DNA from: Clostridia bacterium
GTDB taxonomy: Bacteria; Bacillota_A; Clostridia; Oscillospirales; CAG-272
DNA: 64,000 nt
Assembly: GCA_017452945.1 (NCBI GenBank)
Contig: JAFTLD010000003.1
Span: 1-64,000 of the forward strand
Direction: 5' to 3'
This document shows, piece by piece, positions 18,225-27,549 of the stretch (positions are counted from its first letter, which is position 1; each line of letters begins with the position of its first letter). Both the position numbers and the translations under genes were made by a program. A model generated the notes under the pieces. That model worked only from the letters and a program-made list of their open reading frames with translations, did no database searches and was not told the DNA's origin.

Positions 18225-19000
18225 CTCTTCGTATTTTAGCCGTAGGAGACGTGGTCGGACAGGTGGGCCTTGCCCATCTGCAGGCCACACTCAACAAGCA
18301 AAAGCAAGCATTGAGCGTTGACCTTTGCATCGTCAACGGAGAAAACGCCTCCGAGATCAAGGGGCTTTGCCGCCATGATGCCGAGCAGCTCCTGTATGCC
18401 GGTGCAGACCTGATCACGCTGGGCAACCATGCCTACTCAGCTCCCGATACCGGTGCGTTTTTAGACGAGCGCCCCGACGTCATTATCCGTCCCGCCAATT
18501 ATCCCCCCTCCAATCCCGGCTACGGCTATACCGTCACCGACGTGTGCGGCATCCGCGTGCTTTGCATCAATTTGCTGGGTACAGTACATATGGATCCCTT
18601 GGACAACCCCTTTTTGACCTTAGAGCGCATTCTGGACACCCAAAAGGGCAATTATGATATCGCGGTACTGGATATGCATGCCGAGGCAACCAGTGAAAAG
18701 CTGGCCATTGCACGTGCCTTTGACGGCAAGCTCTCGGTCATTTTCGGCACGCATACCCACGTGGCCACAGCCGACCTGCAGATCCTGCCGGGCGGCACGG
18801 GTTACGTTACCGATCTTGGCATGACCGGCCCCGAAGGCGGGATCATCGGTGCCAAGACCGAGCCCGTTTTGCGCATGCTGCGCGACCACATGCCCGCACG
18901 CTTTTCGGTTGCGGGCGGACGCGTACGCGCCCATGCCGTGCTTTTCTCGGTGGATACCGACACAGGCCGAACCACCTCGGCAAAACAACTGGTATTTTGA
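18221..19000 (+). CDS. YmdB-type metallophosphoesterase
   Basis: A 259-residue member of the TIGR00282/YmdB phosphoesterase family. It has the metal-binding series GDVVGQVG near residue 9, NGENAS at 39-44, LGNHAYS near 67 and HTHVATADLQILPGGTGYVTDLGMTG in the C-terminal half, all in the order of this family. Homologues hydrolyse cyclic nucleotides and in Bacillus influence biofilm and motility decisions; that role is not demonstrated for this protein. It overlaps the CPBP gene by four bases. Confidence 0.9.
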   Translation: MTLRILAVGDVVGQVGLAHLQATLNKQKQALSVDLCIVNGENASEIKGLCRHDAEQLLYAGADLITLGNHAYSAPDTGAFLDERPDVIIRPANYPPSNPGYGYTVTDVCGIRVLCINLLGTVHMDPLDNPFLTLERILDTQKGNYDIAVLDMHAEATSEKLAIARAFDGKLSVIFGTHTHVATADLQILPGGTGYVTDLGMTGPEGGIIGAKTEPVLRMLRDHMPARFSVAGGRVRAHAVLFSVDTDTGRTTSAKQLVF

Positions 19001-19008
19001 CTACAACG

Positions 19009-19152
19009 TTCCGCAAATTGCGGAACATGTCACTCACGCGCAGCGCGAATATCACTTTTGCGAATGCAAAAATATCACGTTTCGCGCAGCGAAATACTTT
19101 GCGCAGCGAAACATATCACTGCAAATCGCTCTACCTTGTTGAGCGATTTGTA
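19009..19152 (+). repeat. array of small hairpins separated by ATATCAC
   Basis: Between two genes on the same strand lie five or six short stem-loops joined by a common spacer: GTTCCGC..GCGGAAC, then ATGTCAC (19027), CGCGCAGCGCG, ATATCAC (19049), TTTGCGAATGCAAA, ATATCAC (19072), TTTCGCGCAGCGAAA and a similar unit, ATATCAC (19113), and finally CAAATCGCTC..GAGCGATTTG (19121-19150). The stems differ in sequence but the spacer is kept. A second array of the same design is at 44311-44442. No open frame fits it. Confidence 0.75.
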
Positions 19153-19172
19153 ACAGAAAGGAGGTCCCGCGC

Positions 19173-21410
19173 ATGACAAAAGGCACTCTGATACTGCGTT
19201 CCCGACTAAAATTGCTCAAGCCCCTGATCGCGGGCTTCTCTCTCTCTACCATACGCATATGGCAGGACAGAGTCGGTAAGCTGATGTCCGCTTCCCACAG
19301 GGATGACGTAACATTCGACGATTTTGCCATCGGCTCCATGCCCGCTTGCATGGTCACACCGCACGATGAAGTTTCCGGCGGTATCATCCTGTACCTGCAC
19401 GGCGGCGGATACACCTGCGGTGATTTGGATTACGCAAAGGGTTTTTCCGCCATTTTGGCTGCACGCAGCGGTGTGCGCGTGCTGTGCGTGGCATACAGAC
19501 TTGCCCCCGAACACCCCTTCCCTGCAGCCATTGACGACGCTGAAGACGCCTTTGGCTATCTGCTCTCAGCCGGTTATGCACCCGGACAGATCATGCTTTG
19601 CGGTGAGAGCGCGGGCGGAGGACTTTGCTATTCCCTTTGCCAAAAGCTCAAAGCCAAAGGGCGCACCATGCCTGCGGGGATTATCGCCATTTCTCCCTGG
19701 ACCGACCTGACGGGACGCGCCGGCTCCTATTTGACCAACGAGAAAAACGACCCTACGCTGACCGCAGAAAGATTGAAATTCTACGCCGATTGCTACACGT
19801 ACGGTGCCGCTGCGCAGAAAACCGGAGATAAAAATATTTACCCCAAAACCTGCGAGAATGCCGAGGATGACCTGCGCAACAAATCCAATCCGCTGATCTC
19901 CCCGCTCTTCGCGGATCTGACAGGAATGCCCCCGTCACTGATCTTTGCCGGAGGCGGAGAGCTGCTCTTGGATGACGCTGCGGGCTTACATGAAAAGCTG
20001 CTTGCATCGGGTGCGCAAAGTGAGCTGGTCATCACGCCCGAAATGTGGCACGGCTATGTACTTTACTGCATCAAGGACTATGACCGCGACTTTACCCGCA
20101 TCCGTAAATTCATTCGGACACGAATCCACAGCCAAAAAAAGCTGCGCTGGATGGCACTGGACAATGCTGCCAAGATCTTCCCCGCAGCCCGTACACGCTC
20201 CTGGAGCAACGTGTTTCGTTTGGCCGCAACCATGACCGAGCCTGTGGACAAGGAGGCTTTACGCACAGCGCTGGACGTGACCGTGCGTCGCTTCCCCTCG
20301 ATTGCCGTGCGCGTTAAGGCAGGATTTTTCTGGTACTATCTCGAAGAGCTGCCGCACGCGCCCGAGATCATGGAAGAAAAGCCTTACCCTCTGGCACGTA
20401 TGCCCTTTGACGACATCCGCAAGTGCGCCTTCCGCGTCATCGTGTACGACAGGCGCATCGCGGTGGAATTTTTCCACGCGCTGACCGACGGCAACGGTGG
20501 TCTTGTATTCCTCAAGACGTTGGTGGCCGAGTATATCTATCAAAAATACGGCGTCAAGGTGCCTGCCGAAGGCGGTGTGCTGGATCGCTTGGAGGAGCCC
20601 GATCCCGCTGAGCTGGAGGACAGCTTTTTCAAATACGCGGGCAAGCACCCGCTGCCCCGCAAGGACACCGATGCCTACGCTATCCGAGGGCTGCGCGAGG
20701 TGGACGGCTTCCGCACCAACACCACCTTTATTTTGGATGCCGAAACCGTACGCACACTGGCAAAGGCACAGGGCGTGACCGTGACGGCATATCTGACTGC
20801 AGCCCTGATGGTGGCGGTGGACAGGCTGCAAAAGCAGCAGGTACACAATCCCGCCAAGCACAAGCCTGTTAAGATTTTCGTGCCTGTCAACCTGCGCAGC
20901 ATCTTCCCCTCCAAGACCTTGCGAAATTTCATTCTGTATGCCATTCCGAGCATTGAAACCAAGTATGGCGATTATGAGTTTTCCGAGCTTTGCCGCAGCG
21001 TGCAATATCAGATGAAGCTGCAGATCACACCGCGCCGTATGGCCGCCATGATCGCAAACAACGTGTCCAGCGAGAAGAGCCTGTTCATCCGCGCCTGCCC
21101 TTTGTGGCTGAAAAACATCGTCATGAAAAGCATTTATCAGGCAGTGGGGGAACGGAAATCCTGCTTCACATTCTCCAACCTGGGTGTATCCAATATGCCC
21201 GAGGAATTTGAGAGATACGTTGATCGCCTGGATTTTGTGCTCGGCACGCAAAGAAGCCAGCGCTACAACACCTCGCTGATCACCTATAAGGGCAAAATGA
21301 TGTTCAACATCATGCGTAATACAGCGCGGCCGCTGCTTGAACCGCACCTGTACCAAGTCCTGCGCGAGCTTGGCATTCACGTTGTCGCGCAAAGTAATGC
21401 AAGAGAGTAA
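19173..21410 (+). CDS. esterase fused to a condensation/acyltransferase-like domain
   Basis: A 745-residue two-domain protein. Residues 1-315 are an alpha/beta-hydrolase of the hormone-sensitive-lipase type: oxyanion motif HGGGY at 76-80, nucleophile Ser146 in GESAGG, Asp267/268 and His293 (MWHGY). Residues about 325-745 resemble CoA-dependent acyltransferases of the alcohol-acetyltransferase/condensation superfamily, with the active-site HxxxDG as HALTDG at 435-440 and a C-terminal segment SNLGVSNMP typical of that fold. No signal peptide is seen. The fusion suggests acyl transfer and de-acylation of one product or intermediate. A GAAAGGAGG site precedes the ATG; the next gene, a zinc-ribbon membrane protein, starts 14 bases downstream and is probably a partner. 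Substrate unknown. Confidence 0.82.
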   Translation: MTKGTLILRSRLKLLKPLIAGFSLSTIRIWQDRVGKLMSASHRDDVTFDDFAIGSMPACMVTPHDEVSGGIILYLHGGGYTCGDLDYAKGFSAILAARSGVRVLCVAYRLAPEHPFPAAIDDAEDAFGYLLSAGYAPGQIMLCGESAGGGLCYSLCQKLKAKGRTMPAGIIAISPWTDLTGRAGSYLTNEKNDPTLTAERLKFYADCYTYGAAAQKTGDKNIYPKTCENAEDDLRNKSNPLISPLFADLTGMPPSLIFAGGGELLLDDAAGLHEKLLASGAQSELVITPEMWHGYVLYCIKDYDRDFTRIRKFIRTRIHSQKKLRWMALDNAAKIFPAARTRSWSNVFRLAATMTEPVDKEALRTALDVTVRRFPSIAVRVKAGFFWYYLEELPHAPEIMEEKPYPLARMPFDDIRKCAFRVIVYDRRIAVEFFHALTDGNGGLVFLKTLVAEYIYQKYGVKVPAEGGVLDRLEEPDPAELEDSFFKYAGKHPLPRKDTDAYAIRGLREVDGFRTNTTFILDAETVRTLAKAQGVTVTAYLTAALMVAVDRLQKQQVHNPAKHKPVKIFVPVNLRSIFPSKTLRNFILYAIPSIETKYGDYEFSELCRSVQYQMKLQITPRRMAAMIANNVSSEKSLFIRACPLWLKNIVMKSIYQAVGERKSCFTFSNLGVSNMPEEFERYVDRLDFVLGTQRSQRYNTSLITYKGKMMFNIMRNTARPLLEPHLYQVLRELGIHVVAQSNARE

Positions 21411-21424
21411 GGAGGAGTCAGGCT

Positions 21425-22129
21425 ATGTTCTGTATCAAATGCGGTGTGGAGCTGACTGATGGGCAGACACTCTGCCCTGTATGCGGCACACGCGTCTATC
21501 ATCCCGACTTTCCGGTCAAGGAAGCCGTTCCCACCTATCCAAAAAAAGATTTCGAATCCGAGGAGTTCAACCGCAAGGGTATTTTGTTTGTGGTTACCAT
21601 CATCCTGACACTGATATCTGCACTCGCCATCATGTTTGATCTGTCCCTGAACGGTCACGTAACCTGGGCAGGCTATGTGGCGGGCGGTCTTGGCGTATTT
21701 TATTTCTGCGTCATTATGCCTCTATGGTTCAAGCGCACCACTCCCGCCATCTTCGTACCGGTGGGTTTTTCCTCCATCATTCTGTTTTTGCTCTATATCA
21801 ATCTGCATACGGGCGGCAGCTGGTTCTTATCCTTCGCCTTCCCCGTTGCAGGCTCTTTGGGCGTGATCATGACAGCCGTCACCTCAGTATTTCACTACGT
21901 ACAACGCGGTCGGCTTTATACCGTTGGCGGCGGCATGATCGCCATCGGGATATGGACGCTGCTGATCGAGCTGTTCATTCACCTGACCTTCGAGCTGCCC
22001 AAGCATATCATCTGGTCGCCTTTCCCCTGCGCGACGTTCGTGGTCTTTGGTCTTATGCTGATCGTCATCGCCATCGTCAAACCGCTCAAGGACTCGCTCA
22101 AGCGCATATTCTACGTGGGAAAGATGTAA
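21425..22129 (+). CDS. zinc-ribbon multi-pass membrane protein (DUF6320-like)
   Basis: A 234-residue protein with an N-terminal zinc ribbon (Cys3, Cys6, Cys17, Cys20, spacing CxxC-10-CxxC), a charged linker to about residue 50, and then about six membrane helices to the C-terminus. The function is unknown. Similar proteins are, to my recollection, found next to acyltransferase-like genes in Firmicutes, and here it directly follows the esterase/acyltransferase fusion with its own GGAGG site. It could anchor or regulate that enzyme at the membrane; this is inference. Confidence 0.75.
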   Translation: MFCIKCGVELTDGQTLCPVCGTRVYHPDFPVKEAVPTYPKKDFESEEFNRKGILFVVTIILTLISALAIMFDLSLNGHVTWAGYVAGGLGVFYFCVIMPLWFKRTTPAIFVPVGFSSIILFLLYINLHTGGSWFLSFAFPVAGSLGVIMTAVTSVFHYVQRGRLYTVGGGMIAIGIWTLLIELFIHLTFELPKHIIWSPFPCATFVVFGLMLIVIAIVKPLKDSLKRIFYVGKM

Positions 22130-22195
22130 AAAACTGTTCAAGTTGATTTTCATATGATAACGCTCTTATGGGGCTGCCATACTCCGCAGCCAATA

Positions 22196-22226
22196 TTCAC
22201 CCCCGACAGACTCTGTCGGGGGTGAA
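22196..22226 (+). terminator. hairpin terminator
   Basis: TTCACCCCCGACAG pairs perfectly with CTGTCGGGGGTGAA around a three-base loop, followed by TTATTG. The T run is weak but the stem is very stable. It closes the 17-22 kb transcript. Confidence 0.75.
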
Positions 22227-22257
22227 TTATTGTAGTCGGATTTTTCCGATACTCTTA

Positions 22258-22286
22258 TTGAAAAACCTTGTTCATTATGTTATAAT
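22258..22286 (+). promoter_or_regulatory. promoter of the GH36 gene
   Basis: TTGAAA at 22258-22263, 17 bases, TATAAT at 22281-22286, ahead of a CGGAGGG ribosome site. Confidence 0.82.
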
Positions 22287-22320
22287 GAATTCATAAAAGC
22301 TACGCATCGGAGGGACAGTT

Positions 22321-24384
22321 ATGAATATCAATTTTGGGCATTTACGCTTTGGCATAGAAAACGAGCGCATTTATCTGATCGGCATTGGTCAGACAGACTT
22401 TGTCGACCGCGGTCCTTTTTGCGAGGTGCAGATTGCGGGCGAGATCAAGGATTCGCACCTTGGCATCAAGATGATCAAATCCTCCGAGGGCAAAAAGCTG
22501 CGCTACGTGGCACACACGCAGACCCAAAATGAATTGGAGATCGTGCAGCAAAGTGAGCTTGTGCGCACCGTGACCACCTTTTCCATCCATGATGACTCGA
22601 ATGGTGTGCAGATCCGCACACGCGTAACAAATCTGTCCTGCGAGCCCATTGTGCTTGAGGAAGTGTCGGCCTTCGTACTGGCGGGCTTTGCCCCGATCGC
22701 CAAAACCGCGCAGCTGCAATTTACACGCTTTGCGCAAAGCCACCATACCGAATGCCAGCCCATGACGCACACGCTGCATGAGCTGGGGCTCTTTGCCCAT
22801 CTTGGCCAGCGGCAGGAGCGCGTGTCCTTTTCCAACGTGGGCGCATGGTCGACCAAGGAGGCGCTTCCGCAGGGCATTCTGACCGATGCGGACACGCAGA
22901 ATTCCCTGCTTTTCCAGATCGAAAGCAGCAATTCCTGGTACTATGAGATTGGCACCATGGGCGCTTCGCTTTACCTCTACTTAGGCGGTGCGAACGCCTC
23001 GCACGGTGCATGGAGCAAATGCCTGCAGCATGGAGAAAGCTACGAAACAGTTTCGGTTTCTCTCGCCTTTGGCCAAGGACTTGACGATCTGTTGGCCAAC
23101 GCCACGCGCCACCGCAGACATATCGCAGGCAAATGCGCCCCCGACACAGATCTTCCCTCCATTTTCAACGAATACATGCACCTCTCCTGGGACAGCCCCT
23201 CTGCCGATGCCACGCGCAAATACGCACCTGTGATCAGCCGTCTGGGAGTGAAATATTACGTGATTGACTGCGGCTGGCACAACGAAGAGGACGGAAATAT
23301 CATCTACCCTTACGTGGGGCATTGGAAAGAGAGCCAAAAGAGATTTCCGCTCGGTGTGCGGGAAACCACCGATTATATCCGCTCTTTGGGCATGAAGGCC
23401 GGTCTTTGGATCGAACCCGAGATCATTGGCTGCAAGTGTGCCGAGATGCTCGACTTCTACGGTGACGACTGTTTTTTGCAGCGTCACGGTAAACGCATCT
23501 GCACCATGAACCGATACTTTTTGGACTACAGACATCCCAAGGTGATCGCATACATGACCGAAGCCATCCGCCGTATGGTGGAAGACTACGGTGCAGACTA
23601 TATAAAAATGGACTTCAACCAGGACTGCGGCGTGGGCACCGACAGGGACGCGCTGACCCCCGGTGAAGGCCTTGAAAGCCACGCGCGTGCTTATCTTGCA
23701 TGGATCGACGCCATCCGTGCGCGATTCCCCGACGTTTTGTTTGAAACCTGCTCCTCGGGCGGTATGCGCATGGACTACGGTACGCTCTCGCACTTCTCGA
23801 TCGTATCCACCTCGGATCAGACAAGCTACCGACACTACCCCTACATCGCGGGCAACGTGCTCGCAGCGGTCATTCCCGAGCAGGCAGCCGTTTGGAGCTA
23901 CCCCGTAGGCACCGATACGCCCGGCTTTACCGCCACGCGTGAATGGGTCAATGAGCACATCCCTGACGAGCAGATCATTATGAATATGATCAACAGCTTC
24001 TTGGGGCGCATCCACTTGGCCAGCCACTTGGAGCTGTTGGATGAACGCAAGCTGGAGTTGATTGCCGACGGCATTCGCTTCTACGATGCCATCATCCCGT
24101 TCAAAAAGACCGCAATCCCCTGTATGCCGCTTGGGCTGACCAACTTTGGCAAGACCTTGGTGGCAAGCGGACTTCGGAATGACAAAACGCTTTTACTGGC
24201 TATCTGGAACCTGGGCGGTGAAAAACAGGTCGAAATTCCGCTTGGCGCGTATGCTCCCAAGTCGGTTCGTATCGTTTACCCCACCGCAGCAAAATACGCG
24301 ATCCCCTGCTTGCTTGACAAAGACGTTTTACATATTGAATTTTCACAGGATATTCAGGCGCGTATGCTGGAGATCCTGCTTTGA
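22321..24384 (+). CDS. alpha-galactosidase, GH36 family
   Basis: A 687-residue clan GH-D enzyme. An N-terminal beta-sandwich (to about 280) is followed by the TIM barrel. YVIDCGWH begins the barrel region, GLWIEPEI lies in the middle, KMDFN carries the likely nucleophile Asp431, and SGGMRMDYG is followed by the likely acid/base Asp499 in STSDQTS. The C-terminal beta domain ends with IQARMLEI. No signal peptide is present, so it acts on imported oligosaccharides, releasing alpha-galactose from raffinose-type sugars or glycans. A metallophosphoesterase gene follows 18 bases later and is likely co-transcribed. Some GH36 members have other specificities. Confidence 0.92.
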   Translation: MNINFGHLRFGIENERIYLIGIGQTDFVDRGPFCEVQIAGEIKDSHLGIKMIKSSEGKKLRYVAHTQTQNELEIVQQSELVRTVTTFSIHDDSNGVQIRTRVTNLSCEPIVLEEVSAFVLAGFAPIAKTAQLQFTRFAQSHHTECQPMTHTLHELGLFAHLGQRQERVSFSNVGAWSTKEALPQGILTDADTQNSLLFQIESSNSWYYEIGTMGASLYLYLGGANASHGAWSKCLQHGESYETVSVSLAFGQGLDDLLANATRHRRHIAGKCAPDTDLPSIFNEYMHLSWDSPSADATRKYAPVISRLGVKYYVIDCGWHNEEDGNIIYPYVGHWKESQKRFPLGVRETTDYIRSLGMKAGLWIEPEIIGCKCAEMLDFYGDDCFLQRHGKRICTMNRYFLDYRHPKVIAYMTEAIRRMVEDYGADYIKMDFNQDCGVGTDRDALTPGEGLESHARAYLAWIDAIRARFPDVLFETCSSGGMRMDYGTLSHFSIVSTSDQTSYRHYPYIAGNVLAAVIPEQAAVWSYPVGTDTPGFTATREWVNEHIPDEQIIMNMINSFLGRIHLASHLELLDERKLELIADGIRFYDAIIPFKKTAIPCMPLGLTNFGKTLVASGLRNDKTLLLAIWNLGGEKQVEIPLGAYAPKSVRIVYPTAAKYAIPCLLDKDVLHIEFSQDIQARMLEILL

Positions 24385-24402
24385 CCGAAAGGAGATCTGA
24401 TT

Positions 24403-25527
24403 ATGGCACTTCCAACACTCCCCGAATATATGCTGACCTACCCTACCGTGTTTGCGGTGGGGGATGAGTATCACATCTTCGTTCCCTTTGACGCTGAGGT
24501 GATTGTTTGGGTCAAGGTAGGTGAGCGCACCTACTTTGATCATTGCAACGGTATTTTGCGCTCGAATACCAATATGCACCACGTCACGCTGCCCATGTCC
24601 GTGCTGGACGAGGCCAAAGAGTACACCGTGGTCTGGCGCAAAATGATCGAACGCAAGCCCTATTACCCCACCTCCGAGGATGAAAGAACGCTGACGCTGC
24701 CCTTCAAGCCGGTCAAGTCCGAGGGGTGCATCAACCTCTATCACGTATCCGACGCACACAATCTGGTTGCTGAGCCTGTCGCAGCAGGTCAACTCTTTGG
24801 CGACGACCTCGATCTTTTGGTGCTCAACGGTGATATCCCCAATCACAGCGGTGACGTCAAAAATTTCAACGCCATTTGCGAGATCGCATCGGGCATCACG
24901 GGCGGCCGCTGTCCCGTCGTATTTGCGCGCGGCAATCACGACACACGCGGCATTCACGCTGAGGACATGCCGAATTACATTCCCATTAAGAACGGCAAGA
25001 CCTACTACACCTTCCGCGCAGGCTGCGTTTGGGGACTGCTGCTGGATTGCGGTGAGGATAAGCCCGACACCAATATCGAATACGGCCACACCATCTGCTT
25101 CCATCAATTCAGAGTGGAGGAAACCGACTTTATCAAGTCGGTGATTGCCAACGCAGATAAGGAGTACGACGCTCCCGGTGTCAAATACAGATTGGTGATC
25201 TCTCATATCGGTTTTACGCACATTCAAAAGCCGCCCTTTGACATTGAGCAAGAGCTTTACGGTGAATGGACTCGCTTGATTGCACAGACAAAGCCTGATC
25301 TGCTCTTGTATGGCCATCACCACAAGGTCATGATCTGCCCGCCGGGCTGTGATTTTGACCACCAAGGTCAGCCCTGCACCGCCATCATCGGCTCAAAGCC
25401 CATTTTTGGCGGTGAGAGCGGAAACGGCTTTATCGGTTGCGGTGTGACCTTGCATGAGGACGGCACAAAAAGAGTTGTCTTCAACGACGACAAGGGCAAC
25501 GTGCTGACAGACGAAATTATAAAATAA
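24403..25527 (+). CDS. calcineurin-like metallophosphoesterase
   Basis: A 374-residue protein with an N-terminal beta-rich domain (about 1-110) and a metallophosphoesterase domain carrying VSDAHN, LVLNGDIPNHSG, RGNHDTRG, ISHIGFTH and YGHHHK, which supply the two-metal site. No signal peptide is visible, so it is probably cytoplasmic. The substrate is not evident. It follows the alpha-galactosidase gene with an AAAGGAG site and shares its transcript, which may point to a sugar-phosphate or nucleotide-related job, but this is inference. Confidence 0.85.
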   Translation: MALPTLPEYMLTYPTVFAVGDEYHIFVPFDAEVIVWVKVGERTYFDHCNGILRSNTNMHHVTLPMSVLDEAKEYTVVWRKMIERKPYYPTSEDERTLTLPFKPVKSEGCINLYHVSDAHNLVAEPVAAGQLFGDDLDLLVLNGDIPNHSGDVKNFNAICEIASGITGGRCPVVFARGNHDTRGIHAEDMPNYIPIKNGKTYYTFRAGCVWGLLLDCGEDKPDTNIEYGHTICFHQFRVEETDFIKSVIANADKEYDAPGVKYRLVISHIGFTHIQKPPFDIEQELYGEWTRLIAQTKPDLLLYGHHHKVMICPPGCDFDHQGQPCTAIIGSKPIFGGESGNGFIGCGVTLHEDGTKRVVFNDDKGNVLTDEIIK

Positions 25528-25544
25528 TCACATTGATCAAATAT

Positions 25545-25582
25545 TAACACCCCCGCCGATGCAAGCATTGGCGGGGGTGTTA
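25545..25582. terminator. bidirectional terminator between convergent genes
   Basis: TAACACCCCCGCC pairs with GGCGGGGGTGTTA around GATGCAAGCATT. It lies between the ends of two convergent genes (25527 and 25599). T runs are short on both sides. Confidence 0.75.
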
Positions 25583-25598
25583 CGTTCCTATAAGAGGA

Positions 25599-27548
25599 TC
25601 AATATCCGTAGCTGAAGTTCAGGCTGCCGATGGGTGCGGCATCGCCTGTGGAATACAGGTTGAGAGGATCGTTCTCCATATCCTGCACGTTGTCGGTGAC
25701 CTTGAATTCGATTTGATAATCGTTTTCATCAAGACCGAGAGCGGACAGCGGTACGCGCACGATCATTGCCTTACCAAAGACGCTCACGTCAGCCTCGCCG
25801 ACGCTCTGTCCGTTGGCCGCAAGAATGGTACTCTTATTGCCGCTCACTTCACGGTTAATGACATACTCATAACCGCAAAACAGATCCGTACCGGCATTGG
25901 CGGTCTTAAGCCAGATGTTCATCCAGCCCTGATCTCCATCGGTGTAGGCAGTGATATCCTGTGCACAGGTAATGCGGAAGTATAAATACTCTGCGTCGCG
26001 CAGAATGCTGATCGTATCGATATCGTTGCGTCCCGTAGTATCGGTGTATACCATATCCCCGGCCATAGCCTTGAAATTACGGTCGGCACACTCACCGGTG
26101 AAATCGCGATAGGTTACGGCACTCTCCCACGCAGCACCATCATCCTTGGAAATATCGGGCGTGACCGCGGGATATTCGTAATGCACGGCAGGGGCATAAT
26201 TATCCGCATGAATATTCATAATGGTCTGGAAGTAGGCATAATCCTTCATGCCGGACGAGCGAGAGGGCTCAATATCACGGGAATACTCGGCATTGAAGGT
26301 ATCACAGGTGTAATACGTGCCATCGCCATGACGGAGCTTCTCGGCTACCCACTCGTTCCAACCTGTCAGGAACACAAATCTTGCATCGGTGGCTCTTTGC
26401 TCGGGAGTCATTTCCAGCACCGTGTTCCACTGCGCCTGGAAATTGAGATTCTGGCGCCAGTTTTCATGGTCGTTCTCGCCCTTCCACTTGTTCTTTTTGA
26501 GCACGGTGGGATGCCAGCCTCTGCCGCGCGAATTCTTGGTATCGGTCATATTGACCGTCACGTGCTGTGCAATCGAAAGACTGATCCAGCCTTCCTGTAT
26601 TCTCTGCGGCAGCTCAAACTCGATCCAAGGTGCACCGTATTCGTACACGGGCTCGTTGACGGGTGCTGCAGTGGGCCACTGTGTCACGCGGTAGTCAAAG
26701 AACTCGGCAAACATCTTTTCCTGCGTGTTTGAGGACTCCTTGAAGCGCGCGATCACGTTATCCGGTGCGATGATCATGGGCTTCTCCGGATCGTTGGGAC
26801 AGAACCACAGACTCTTGTACGTATCATTTGCATAAAAAATACTGTACACTTGCTTGAACACATTTGTATCCGCATTCACATCATGCTTGCCAAGATAATA
26901 TACCACCCTCGGCACGTCCCAGCCTGCGTTCTGATACTCCAGCAGCAGCTCGAACAGAACAGCGGTCACATTTTCGTAAAGCACGTTATTGGAGGTATCC
27001 AGCACCAAGAAGTCTATCCCTGCCATAGTCAGCATTTCGATCTGCTTGCGCATCACCCAAGGATCGCAGCTGTTATAGTAACCCCAAACCGGCTCGCCCC
27101 AGAAATGCGCTGAACCAAGGGGGGTAAGAGGTGTATTATAATGCGTGAACGCTTTATTGAAGGTGCCTTCGTATGTAATCTTATTGATATCGTAAATCCC
27201 TGTGTGATTGGTATGCTGACCAAGCGTCAGAAAATAAAACATACCAACGTATCGGTCGGTATTCACCTTGCCGTCCACAGGTAAAATGACGCGTCCGAAA
27301 TCGTCCGTTCCCACGATATTGAGCACCGAATATTCTGCATCGGTCAGCTCGCGCTCATCCGGCACACGCTGCACGGTGGGCTGTGGTTCGGGCTCGGTTT
27401 GGGCTTCGGTAGTCTGCTCGGGTGCAGGCTCAGCCGTCATTGTCTCGGTGGTTTGCTCGGTGGGTTGGTCGGGCGTGCATGCTGCAAACACAGCCGACAA
27501 CGAAAGGACAGACAGTAAAAGCGCGATCAGCTTTACGGATCTTTGCAT
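25599..27548 (-). CDS. lipoprotein with GH71/GH99-like catalytic domain and C-terminal CBM9-like domain
   Basis: A 649-residue predicted lipoprotein: hydrophobic signal with lipobox FAAC (Cys24), then a Thr/Glu/Pro-rich linker to about residue 62. The central region resembles endo-mannosidase-like GH71/GH99 and WbsX proteins: MFYFLTLGQH near 103, WGEPVWGYY, DPWVMRKQIEMLTMAGIDFLVLDTSN and the typical LTGWNEW near 400. After about residue 490 a beta-sandwich with FRITCAQDITAY resembles CBM9-like sugar-binding domains. It is likely to act at the cell surface on polysaccharides. A paralogue is at 61678-64000. The gene starts one base after the preceding surface-protein gene, so they form an operon. 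The exact family and catalytic residues are uncertain. Confidence 0.8.
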   Translation of the reverse strand: MQRSVKLIALLLSVLSLSAVFAACTPDQPTEQTTETMTAEPAPEQTTEAQTEPEPQPTVQRVPDERELTDAEYSVLNIVGTDDFGRVILPVDGKVNTDRYVGMFYFLTLGQHTNHTGIYDINKITYEGTFNKAFTHYNTPLTPLGSAHFWGEPVWGYYNSCDPWVMRKQIEMLTMAGIDFLVLDTSNNVLYENVTAVLFELLLEYQNAGWDVPRVVYYLGKHDVNADTNVFKQVYSIFYANDTYKSLWFCPNDPEKPMIIAPDNVIARFKESSNTQEKMFAEFFDYRVTQWPTAAPVNEPVYEYGAPWIEFELPQRIQEGWISLSIAQHVTVNMTDTKNSRGRGWHPTVLKKNKWKGENDHENWRQNLNFQAQWNTVLEMTPEQRATDARFVFLTGWNEWVAEKLRHGDGTYYTCDTFNAEYSRDIEPSRSSGMKDYAYFQTIMNIHADNYAPAVHYEYPAVTPDISKDDGAAWESAVTYRDFTGECADRNFKAMAGDMVYTDTTGRNDIDTISILRDAEYLYFRITCAQDITAYTDGDQGWMNIWLKTANAGTDLFCGYEYVINREVSGNKSTILAANGQSVGEADVSVFGKAMIVRVPLSALGLDENDYQIEFKVTDNVQDMENDPLNLYSTGDAAPIGSLNFSYGY

Positions 27549-27549
27549 G

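Noticed and set aside
19009..19152. CRISPR array
   Set aside because: The constant part is only seven bases and the variable parts are self-complementary and of unequal length; no cas gene is present.
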